Of a stretch of 11,782 nucleotides of DNA, positions 6,838 through 11,782 are shown one piece after another; position 1 is the first letter of the stretch, and every line of letters begins with the position of its first letter. Source of the stretch: Nitrospirota bacterium (GTDB lineage Bacteria > Nitrospirota > JACRHJ01); assembly GCA_027328825.1 (NCBI GenBank), contig DAHWTK010000051.1:1-11782 (forward strand), read 5' to 3'. The translations under genes and the position numbers were made by a program. The notes under the pieces are model-generated. The model did no database searches. It was not told the origin of the DNA and worked only from the letters and a program-made list of their open reading frames with translations.

Positions 6838-6866
6838 TTGACAAGCGCCGTTGTAATCTGCATAAT
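6838..6866 (+). promoter_or_regulatory. Strong sigma70-type promoter for nrdR (and probably rnfC)
   Basis: A perfect TTGACA (6838-6843) is separated by exactly 17 nt from CATAAT (6861-6866; five of six matches to TATAAT). Transcription would start near 6873, leaving a leader of about 65 nt that contains the palindromic repeat at 6895-6933. This gives nrdR and rnfC their own promoter in addition to any read-through from rpiB and glyA. No convincing NrdR box overlaps it. Confidence 0.65.
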
Positions 6867-6894
6867 CGTTAGGTTTTTTTCTTGATTTCCTTTA

Positions 6895-6933
6895 CCCCTC
6901 GCCCTTGGCGGGAGAGGGGCGGGGGAGAGGGTG
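6895..6933 (+). repeat. G/C-rich hairpin repeat carrying the nrdR ribosome binding site
   Basis: CCCCTC (6895-6900) pairs with GAGGGG (6914-6919), and CCC (6902-6904) with GGG (6910-6912) inside it. The following purine run AGAGGGTG (6926-6933) ends five bases before the nrdR ATG. The C-rich arm, hairpin and GAGAGGG-type tail resemble a widely dispersed intergenic repeat of metagenomic bacteria, an identification from memory. Its 3' tail is the only plausible Shine-Dalgarno for nrdR. Confidence 0.55.
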
Positions 6934-6938
6934 AAATT

Positions 6939-7436
6939 ATGAAATGCCCCTTCTGCGGACATATCGAAGACAAGGTGGTGGATTCCCGGCTCTCCACCGA
7001 CGGCGAGGCCATCAGGCGCAGGCGCGAGTGCGAAAAGTGCGGCAAGCGCTTCACCAGCTACGAGCGCGTCGAGGAAATAATGCCGATGGTGGTCAAGAAG
7101 GACGGCAGAAGGGAGCCTTACGACCGCCAGAAAATCCTTGGCGGCCTCAAAAAGGCCTGCGAAAAGCGGCCAATTTCCATCCAGGCGCTTGAAAGCACGG
7201 TTGACGAGATAGAGAAGAAGCTCCTCGAGGGCGCGCAGAAGGAAGTCCAGGCGAGTCAGATAGGCGAGGAAATAATGAAGCGCCTCCAGGAGCTGGACAA
7301 GGTGGCGTACGTCCGTTTCGCCTCGGTATACAGGGATTTCAAGGACATAAACGAGTTCGTAAAGGAACTGACCGACCTTCTCGGGCCGGATAAAAAGATG
7401 GCAGCCCGGCTTCAGGGCCGGACGGCAGGCAAATAA
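6939..7436 (+). CDS. nrdR: Transcriptional repressor NrdR
   Basis: NrdR is a zinc-ribbon/ATP-cone repressor that senses ATP/dATP and represses ribonucleotide reductase operons. The 165-residue protein has normal length. The N-terminal zinc ribbon is formed by C3-P-F-C6 and C31-E-K-C34, with the DNA-contacting D15-S-R17 and R26-R-R-R29 between them. The ATP-cone follows (about 49-139), starting M50-V-V-K-K-D and including the Y-D-R-Q-K stretch near 61-65. The frame is open upstream to a TTG at 6882, but those 19 codons fall in the hairpin repeat; M-K-C-P-F-C-G is the conserved family start and has the ribosome site GAGG at 6927-6930. The gene ends one base before the rnfC ATG (TAA-T-ATG). Its place after dCMP deaminase is conserved in other genomes; its link to an Rnf operon is unusual. 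Confidence 0.97.
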   Translation: MKCPFCGHIEDKVVDSRLSTDGEAIRRRRECEKCGKRFTSYERVEEIMPMVVKKDGRREPYDRQKILGGLKKACEKRPISIQALESTVDEIEKKLLEGAQKEVQASQIGEEIMKRLQELDKVAYVRFASVYRDFKDINEFVKELTDLLGPDKKMAARLQGRTAGK

Positions 7437-7437
7437 T

Positions 7438-8838
7438 ATGCGCATTGCAAGCTTTAAAGGCGGGGTTCATCCCCCGGACAACAAGAAGGCCACTGCATCC
7501 CTCCCTATTGTCGATGCAAGGCTCCCGGAGCGTGTGGTAATCCCGATGTCCATGCATATCGGCGCGCCCGCGAAGCCTGTCGTGGGCGTGGGCGATGCCG
7601 TCAAGAAGGGCCAGAAGATAGGCGAGGCGCAAGGCGCGGTCTCGGTTCCAGTCCACGCCTCCATATCCGGCAAGGTCATAGCCGTCGGGAACTTCCCGTC
7701 TCCGATGGGGGCGGACGCCCAGGCGGTGGTCATAGAGTCGGACGGCAAGGACGCATGGGCGGACGACCTCACAGGGCATGACGACTACCTCTCTCTGAAC
7801 CCGGACGTCCTGCGCAATATCATAAAGGAAGCCGGCATTGTCGGCATGGGCGGCGCGACCTTCCCCTCGCACGTGAAGCTCTCCCCGCCGAAGGAAAAGA
7901 AGATAAAATACGCCATCTTGAACGGCGCGGAGTGCGAGCCGTACCTGACGGCGGACGCCCGGCTTATGGAAGAGACTCCGAGCGACATTATCGAGGGCCT
8001 GAAGATTATAATGACAATCCTCCGGGTGACGGATGGTTTTGTCGGCATCGAGGACAACAAAAAAGCCGCGATAAAAGCCATGACCGCGGAAGCCGGGAAA
8101 GTGGCCTGCGAGCTTGTGGTGGAGACGTATTACGAGCGCGACGGCATACAGTATGAGGTGCCGAAGGGATGCAGGATGGGGGTTAAGGTCATCCCGCTCC
8201 CGGTAAAATATCCGCAAGGTTCCGAAAAGCAGCTTATAAAGGCGGTTACGGGACTGGAAGTTCCTCCGGGGAATTTGCCGATGGACGTGGGCGCGGTTGT
8301 CCAGAACGTCGCAACTTCCGCGGCCATATACCAGGCCGTGCGCTTCGGCAGGCCGCTAATCGAGCGAGTCCTTACCGTCACCGGACCCGGGATAAACGAG
8401 CCAAGGAACCTGCGGGTGCGCATCGGGACGCTCTTCGAGGACGTAATATCCCAGTGCGGCGGGGTTAACGGGAAGGCCGCGAAGGTTGTCATGGGCGGGC
8501 CCATGATGGGCGTGGCGCAGGCGTCTCTTGGCGTGCCGGTCATAAAGGGAACGTCCGGGATTGTCGCACTGTCGGAGAAAGAAGCGGTAAATGTAATGGA
8601 TTTCGGGCCATGCATACGCTGCGGGCGGTGCATAGATGTCTGCCCGATGGGCCTGAACCCGAGCGTCCTGGGCCAGCTTATCGAGAAAGGGCGCTTCGAG
8701 GAGGCGAAGGAATACGGGCTTATGGACTGCTTCGAGTGCGGCTCGTGCTCGTTCGTCTGCCCGTCGGGAAGGCCGATGGTCCAGTTCACGAAATGGGCCA
8801 AGCGTGAACTGGCAAAGAAGAAGGCAAAGGCGTCGTAA
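7438..8838 (+). CDS. rnfC: Rnf electron transport complex subunit C
   Basis: RnfC is the peripheral cytoplasmic subunit where NAD(H) meets the complex; Rnf couples ferredoxin/NAD electron transfer to Na+ or H+ translocation. In this 466-residue protein one sees the N-terminal G9-V-H-P-P13 motif; a lipoyl-like barrel domain (about 30-100); the NuoF-like flavin/NADH region with G133-I-V-G-M-G-G-A-T-F-P143 and N162-G-A-E-C-E-P-Y169; K257-Y-P-Q-G-S-E-K264; the SLBB-like stretch; and two 4Fe-4S motifs, C392/C395/C398/C402 and C431/C434/C437/C441. Residues about 221-248 look like an extra segment before K257-Y-P-Q-G compared with the RnfC sequences I know. The C-terminus is short and lysine-rich. 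The ATG follows the nrdR stop by one base with only a weak GCAGG ribosome site, implying coupling to nrdR. A repeat-filled 177-nt gap separates it from rnfD. Confidence 0.96.
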   Translation: MRIASFKGGVHPPDNKKATASLPIVDARLPERVVIPMSMHIGAPAKPVVGVGDAVKKGQKIGEAQGAVSVPVHASISGKVIAVGNFPSPMGADAQAVVIESDGKDAWADDLTGHDDYLSLNPDVLRNIIKEAGIVGMGGATFPSHVKLSPPKEKKIKYAILNGAECEPYLTADARLMEETPSDIIEGLKIIMTILRVTDGFVGIEDNKKAAIKAMTAEAGKVACELVVETYYERDGIQYEVPKGCRMGVKVIPLPVKYPQGSEKQLIKAVTGLEVPPGNLPMDVGAVVQNVATSAAIYQAVRFGRPLIERVLTVTGPGINEPRNLRVRIGTLFEDVISQCGGVNGKAAKVVMGGPMMGVAQASLGVPVIKGTSGIVALSEKEAVNVMDFGPCIRCGRCIDVCPMGLNPSVLGQLIEKGRFEEAKEYGLMDCFECGSCSFVCPSGRPMVQFTKWAKRELAKKKAKAS

Positions 8839-8847
8839 ATCTGCGCA

Positions 8848-8987
8848 TGTCATTCTGAGGCCCGTATTTTGGGCTGAAGAATCTGCTGTAAGCTTTGTAG
8901 CTGCCTGATTTATCAGGCGTCTTTTAATGGCCCCATGAATGGGGCAGCTGCATTAAAGGCGGATTCTTCACTTCGTTCAGAATGACA
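8848..8987. repeat. 140-nt nested palindromic element between rnfC and rnfD (MITE-like)
   Basis: Outer 11-nt arms TGTCATTCTGA (8848-8858) and TCAGAATGACA (8977-8987) are perfect inverted repeats. A second 12-nt pair (8875-8886 with 8959-8970) has one mismatch. Inside lies a pair GTAGCTGCC (8897-8905) and GGCAGCTGC (8943-8951), itself enclosing two perfect 7-bp hairpins, GCCTGATTTATCAGGC (8903-8918) and GCCCCATGAATGGGGC (8930-8945). The layout suggests one repeat (the 4664-type) inserted into another (the GTCATTC type also seen at 6000 and 10618). No coding capacity is evident. Confidence 0.75.
8896..8919 (+). repeat. Palindromic repeat copy 2 (matches 4664-4687)
   Basis: These 24 bases match 4664-4687 at 21 positions. 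Two of the three differences (C to T at the fourth stem position, G to A at its partner, 8906 and 8915) preserve the base pair; the third lies in the loop. A short T-rich tail (8920-8925) follows, weaker than in copy 1. Confidence 0.75.
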
Positions 8988-9010
8988 GCATTATATTGCT
9001 CTATTATAAC
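8982..9010 (+). promoter_or_regulatory. Candidate promoter for rnfD-G-E-A at the edge of the repeat
   Basis: ATGACA (8982-8987; five of six matches to TTGACA) is followed by exactly 17 nt and TATAAC (9005-9010; five of six matches to TATAAT). The -35 word consists of the last six bases of the repeat's right arm. Transcription would begin at about 9016-9017, essentially at the rnfD ATG, predicting a leaderless message. No Shine-Dalgarno sequence lies before that ATG. Confidence 0.45.
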
Positions 9011-9015
9011 TTAAA

Positions 9016-10017
9016 ATGGACACCGGAAAAAAACCTCAGGAGGCGGGGCTTTTTCGCGCCTCGATAGGCCCGCACATAAGTTCGGGCGAGAGTGTGCCGC
9101 ATATAATGTGGACGGTCTCGGCGGCTCTTATGCCTGCGGCGGGGCTTTCCATATATTATTTCGGATCAAGGGCCCTTTTAATACTCGTCTTTTCAATGGT
9201 CTCCTCTGTGGCCTTCGAGGCGCTCACCCAGAAGCTTATGGGGGCAAAAATTACCGTAAGCGATGGAAGCGCGCTTCTCACGGGCCTTCTTCTCGGTATG
9301 AACCTGCCCGCTTCGGTGCCATTTTACCTGCCAATAATAGGTTCCGCAGTCGCCATAATAATCACAAAACAGCTCTTCGGCGGCCTCGGCTATAATATTT
9401 TCAATCCCGCTCTCATAGGACGTGCCTTCCTCATGGCCTCTTTCCCGAGGTTCATGACGACATGGCTGCTCCCGCGCAGTTCGCTTTCGCTTGCAAGGCC
9501 CGACGCAGTCACCGGAGCCACGCCCCTTGGCATCCTCAAGGAAGAGGGATACCCGAAGCTCCTGTCCCATTTTGCCAACCGGCACGACATGTATGTCCAG
9601 CTCCTGCTCGGACACAGAGGCGGCGCGATGGGCGAGACGGGCATTGTAGCGCTTCTCTTCGGCGCGGCATACCTGCTCTACAAGGGCTATATCACCTGGC
9701 ACATACCCGTAACTTTCATTGCGACCGTCGCCGTCCTGACCGCCGTCTTCGGGGGAGACCCGTGGCTTGCCATGCTCTCCGGCGGGCTTGTGCTCGGCGC
9801 GTTTTTCATGGCGACGGACTACGTTACCGTCCCGCAGCTGAAGCGCGCGCAGGTGGCCTTCGGCCTGGGCTGCGGCATAATCACGGCGCTTATAAGGCTT
9901 GAGGGCGGTTATCCCGAAGGCGTCTGCTACGCGATACTCCTTATGAACTGCTTCACCCCGCTCCTCGACAGGGCGTTCAAGGCGAAGAAGTTCGGAGAGG
10001 CATCGGCGAAGGCATGA
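9016..10017 (+). CDS. rnfD: Rnf electron transport complex subunit D
   Basis: RnfD is a polytopic membrane subunit of the Rnf complex (NqrB homologue) that carries covalently bound FMN and probably lines the ion path. The 333-residue protein begins with a short soluble segment containing S16-I-G-P-H-I and H29-I-M-W32, typical of the family. About nine or ten hydrophobic segments follow. The flavinylation motif T166-G-A-T169-P-L is present, with T169 the expected FMN attachment site. N127-I-F-N-P-A-L-I-G-R136 and F263-F-M-A-T-D-Y-V-T271-x-P match conserved loops. The ATG has no ribosome site; an AGGAGG at 9038-9043 inside the gene is not followed by a usable in-frame start, and a later start would remove the conserved N-terminus. 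The stop overlaps the rnfG start by four bases (ATGA). Confidence 0.96.
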   Translation: MDTGKKPQEAGLFRASIGPHISSGESVPHIMWTVSAALMPAAGLSIYYFGSRALLILVFSMVSSVAFEALTQKLMGAKITVSDGSALLTGLLLGMNLPASVPFYLPIIGSAVAIIITKQLFGGLGYNIFNPALIGRAFLMASFPRFMTTWLLPRSSLSLARPDAVTGATPLGILKEEGYPKLLSHFANRHDMYVQLLLGHRGGAMGETGIVALLFGAAYLLYKGYITWHIPVTFIATVAVLTAVFGGDPWLAMLSGGLVLGAFFMATDYVTVPQLKRAQVAFGLGCGIITALIRLEGGYPEGVCYAILLMNCFTPLLDRAFKAKKFGEASAKA

Positions 10018-10586
10018 ACTCCAAGGACATCATAAAAATAACCCTGAACTTAGTCGCCATCTGCGCCGTGGCGGGCGTTATACTCTCCGTCGTCTGGGCT
10101 GTTACGAATCCCGTCAGGCTTGAGAAAAAGGCGGAGGAACTCCGGGCGGCGCAGAAGGCGCTCGTTCCCCAGGCGCAGAACATAACCGAGGCATTGAAGT
10201 TCGTCTCCGCCGGCGGCAAGGAAGGGGTTATCTACAAGGCGACCGCAGACGGGAAAACCGTGGGATACATTATTAAGGCGTACGCCAAGGGCTACTCAAG
10301 CTTCATCGAGATGCTCGTCGCCGTGGACATCGACTACAGGATCATCGGAATACAGATACTCTCGGAGCAGGAGACGCCGGGACTGGGCGCCGAGATGGAG
10401 AAGAAGTGGTTCAAGGACCAGTTCAGAGGCAAGACGGAAGACCACCTGATTGTGATGAAGGGCGAGACGAAGACGGACATCCAGGCCATCTCCGGCGCGA
10501 CGATTTCGTCCCGCGCGGTAACGAACGGTGTGAAGGCCGCGGTGGACGCGCTCCGGGCGGAAAGGGCGAAGGACAGGGCGCTGTAG
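10014..10586 (+). CDS. rnfG: Rnf electron transport complex subunit G
   Basis: RnfG (NqrC homologue) is anchored by one N-terminal membrane helix (about 9-30) with an extracytoplasmic FMN-binding domain carrying covalent FMN. The 190-residue protein shows the expected helix; the conserved L116-S-E-Q-E-T-P-G-L-G125 segment; W132-F near the start of the following helix; and the flavinylation motif D155-x-x-x-x-S160-G-A-T163, with T163 the attachment residue. All are intact, so this subunit should be functional. An ApbE-type flavin transferase would be required and is not in the window. The start overlaps rnfD by four bases. The TAG stop abuts a palindromic repeat at 10587 and resembles the repeat's usual flanking bases. 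An 83-nt repeat-containing gap separates it from rnfE. Confidence 0.96.
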   Translation: MNSKDIIKITLNLVAICAVAGVILSVVWAVTNPVRLEKKAEELRAAQKALVPQAQNITEALKFVSAGGKEGVIYKATADGKTVGYIIKAYAKGYSSFIEMLVAVDIDYRIIGIQILSEQETPGLGAEMEKKWFKDQFRGKTEDHLIVMKGETKTDIQAISGATISSRAVTNGVKAAVDALRAERAKDRAL

Positions 10587-10606
10587 GGGCGCGATTAATC
10601 GCGCCC
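10587..10606. repeat. Perfect 20-bp palindrome between rnfG and rnfE
   Basis: GGGCGCGATTAATCGCGCCC is completely self-complementary and starts on the base after the rnfG stop codon. Palindromes of this form preceded by TAG recur in intergenic regions of many environmental genomes as far as I recall. There is no T-run after it, so it is not a convincing terminator. It could stabilise the rnfDG transcript end. Confidence 0.7.
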
Positions 10607-10617
10607 GGCACTCGCTC

Positions 10618-10642
10618 GTCATTCCCGTGAAAACGGGAATCC
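10618..10642. repeat. GTCATTC-type hairpin repeat upstream of rnfE
   Basis: ATTCCCGT (10621-10628) and ACGGGAAT (10633-10640) form a perfect 8-bp stem closed by a GAAA loop. The flanking GTCATTC and GGAATCC are the same words found in the elements at 6000-6086 and 8848-8987, marking one repeat family with different inner arms. It ends 27 bases before the rnfE ATG and leaves the rnfE ribosome site AGGAAG (10657-10662) free. Confidence 0.7.
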
Positions 10643-10669
10643 AGGGACTTTGAAACAGGAAGTGAAAAC

Positions 10670-11299
10670 ATGGCGGCATCCTACAAAAAATTAATCTTAA
10701 ACGGCATATTCTCGGAGAACCCGGTCTTCCGGCTCGCGCTCTCGCTATGCCCCGCCGTGGCCGTAACGACCTCCGTAAGGAACGGATTCCTGATGGGAGT
10801 GGCCGTTCTGTGCGTAATGACGATGGTGAACATCACCGTCAGCATACTTCGGAACCTCATCAACCCGAAGGTGCGCATCCCCGCGTATATATTGATAATA
10901 GCGACCTACGTGAGCATTACGGAAATGATGATGAGGGCATATTCCCGCACGGCCTACAAGCAGATGGGGCTCTACATCCAGCTTATCGTCGTCTTTGCGA
11001 TAATCATCTCCCGCGCGGAGCTTTTCGCAAGCAGGAACAAGGTCCTGCCGTCGGCGGCGGACGGCTTCGGCATGGGGCTTGGCTTCCTGGGCGCGCTCGT
11101 GCTTGTCGGCGCGGTCAGGGAATTAATCGGCAAGGGGAGCATCGCGGGTTTTCACATTACCGCATCGAGTCCCCTGCTCATCATGGTCCTGCCGACCGGC
11201 GGCTTCTTCGTCATAGGGCTTCTGATGGGGCTTTTCAACTGGATTGACCAGAGGTATTACGGCGGCAGGCCGGGCGGCGGGGGCGGGGGACATCACTGA
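10670..11299 (+). CDS. rnfE: Rnf electron transport complex subunit E, variant lacking a cluster cysteine
   Basis: RnfE (NqrD homologue) and RnfA are six-helix inverted-topology membrane partners that together hold a [2Fe-2S] cluster in mid-membrane, each giving two cysteines. The 209-residue protein has the first motif L24-S-L-C27-P-A-V-A-V-T33 intact, and R69-I-P-A-Y, S115-R-A-E-L-F-A120, D131-G-F-G-M-G and V149-R-E-L-I-G-K as expected. The second cluster motif, Asn-Cys in E. coli RsxE, reads F109-A110 here (codons ttt gcg), and the preceding proline is Q104. The only other cysteine is C48 in the second hydrophobic segment. The C-terminus is a run of six glycines and two histidines. The ATG is set by AGGAAG seven bases upstream; the stop overlaps the rnfA start by one base (TGATG). 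The reading frame is otherwise undisturbed, so this looks like a functional variant, not decay. Confidence 0.94.
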   Translation: MAASYKKLILNGIFSENPVFRLALSLCPAVAVTTSVRNGFLMGVAVLCVMTMVNITVSILRNLINPKVRIPAYILIIATYVSITEMMMRAYSRTAYKQMGLYIQLIVVFAIIISRAELFASRNKVLPSAADGFGMGLGFLGALVLVGAVRELIGKGSIAGFHITASSPLLIMVLPTGGFFVIGLLMGLFNWIDQRYYGGRPGGGGGGHH

Positions 11300-11782
11300 T
11301 GTTCAAGGACCTTTTCACGATATTCATAGCGTCGGCAATCATAAACAACTTCGTGTTCACGCGCTACCTGGGGCTTTGCATATTCTTCGGCGTGTCGAAG
11401 AAGATGGAGACCGCCCTGGGCATGAGCATGACCTTCACCGCCGTAATGGTCATCTCCGCCGCGCTCTCATGGCTCGTATACAACCTCGTGATGCTCCCGC
11501 TGCACATAGAGTTCCTGAAGATTGTCCTGTTCATCGGCATCGTCGCGGGGTTTGTGCAGTTCGCCGACACGCTCCTTAAAAAGCTGAACCCGACGCTGTA
11601 CTACAAACTCGGCATATACCTTGTGCTTATTACCACGAACTGCATAATCCTGGCCGTGCCGTTACTCAACACGGACAATAACTACAATTTTCTGCAGAGT
11701 ATTACGCTGGGCCTGGGTTCCGGAGCCGGGTTCTCCCTGGCGCTCATAATCATGGCGAGCATAAGAGAGCGCCTGGAGCTTG
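11299..11782 (+). CDS. rnfA: Rnf electron transport complex subunit A (3' end beyond the window)
   Basis: The ATG at 11299 opens a frame that stays open to the window end, giving 161 of an expected roughly 190 residues. It matches RnfA (NqrE homologue): N16-N-F-V; the first cluster motif L24-G-L-C27; G31-V-S-K-K-M-E-T-A-L-G41; Q87-F; the second cluster motif T112-T-N-C115; N130-F-L-Q133; and I155-R-E-R-L. Both cluster cysteines are present, unlike in RnfE. The family prolines next to each cysteine are replaced (I28 after C27, V109 before the second motif). The ATG overlaps the rnfE stop by one base, so translation is coupled; no independent ribosome site is needed. rnfB, the ferredoxin-interacting subunit, would be expected next in this gene order. 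Confidence 0.95.
   Translation, partial: MFKDLFTIFIASAIINNFVFTRYLGLCIFFGVSKKMETALGMSMTFTAVMVISAALSWLVYNLVMLPLHIEFLKIVLFIGIVAGFVQFADTLLKKLNPTLYYKLGIYLVLITTNCIILAVPLLNTDNNYNFLQSITLGLGSGAGFSLALIIMASIRERLEL

Noticed and set aside
6882..6938. Upstream TTG start for nrdR (19 extra residues)
   Set aside because: The extension lies in a hairpin repeat and reads as R/G/E-rich sequence; NrdR proteins begin M-K-C-P-x-C.
7339..8217. 292-codon minus-strand open frame opposite nrdR/rnfC
   Set aside because: It crosses the junction of two clear plus-strand genes, with H/R/L-rich composition typical of antisense shadows.
4664..8919. CRISPR-like array from the repeated 24-mers
   Set aside because: Only two copies more than 4 kb apart, with no regular spacers and no cas genes.
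10618..10642. Riboswitch or protein-bound leader element before rnfE
   Set aside because: The hairpin is a simple dispersed repeat with words shared at two other sites; no conserved riboswitch core is visible.

Overview
The window carries two gene blocks transcribed away from a divergent intergenic region near 4082-4176. It reads like a moderately GC-rich, anaerobic or facultatively anaerobic Gram-negative-type bacterium. The clostridial-type Rnf gene order (C-D-G-E-A), the rpiB-glyA-dCMP deaminase-nrdR cluster, frequent ATA isoleucine codons and many short palindromic intergenic repeats would fit a Nitrospirota- or Desulfobacterota-like lineage. That placement is an inference; there is no rRNA or other phylogenetic marker here.

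Minus-strand block (127-4042): a tightly packed operon, in transcription order ribF (riboflavin kinase/FAD synthetase), a UPF0104/LPG-synthase-TM-type integral membrane protein, and a DUF2723 GT-C-like membrane glycosyltransferase. The genes are separated by 8 nt and then by an ATGA overlap. Downstream (positions 1-126, still on the minus strand) there is a good sigma70-type promoter, a palindromic operator-like site and possibly the first codons of another gene leaving the window.

Plus-strand block (4177-11782): rpiB, glyA, a 70-aa zinc-ribbon protein, a ComEB-type dCMP deaminase, nrdR, then rnfC-rnfD-rnfG-rnfE-rnfA (rnfA is cut by the window end; rnfB is not seen and would be expected further right). 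The first part is central one-carbon, pentose and deoxynucleotide metabolism plus the ribonucleotide-reductase repressor. The second is the membrane complex that couples ferredoxin/NAD redox exchange to ion pumping. nrdR and rnfC are separated by one base, so the two halves look co-transcribed.

Two things stand out. First, RnfE lacks one of the cysteines expected to ligate the intramembrane iron-sulfur cluster shared with RnfA (Ala110 where the family has Asn-Cys), while RnfA keeps both of its own. Second, palindromic repeat elements sit at five junctions of the plus-strand block (rpiB/glyA, glyA/zinc ribbon, dCMP deaminase/nrdR, rnfC/rnfD, rnfG/rnfE) and none were seen at gene junctions of the minus-strand block. 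Some of them appear to supply a ribosome binding site, a -35 box or a terminator-like hairpin. No tRNA, rRNA, CRISPR array, transposase or phage gene was seen.
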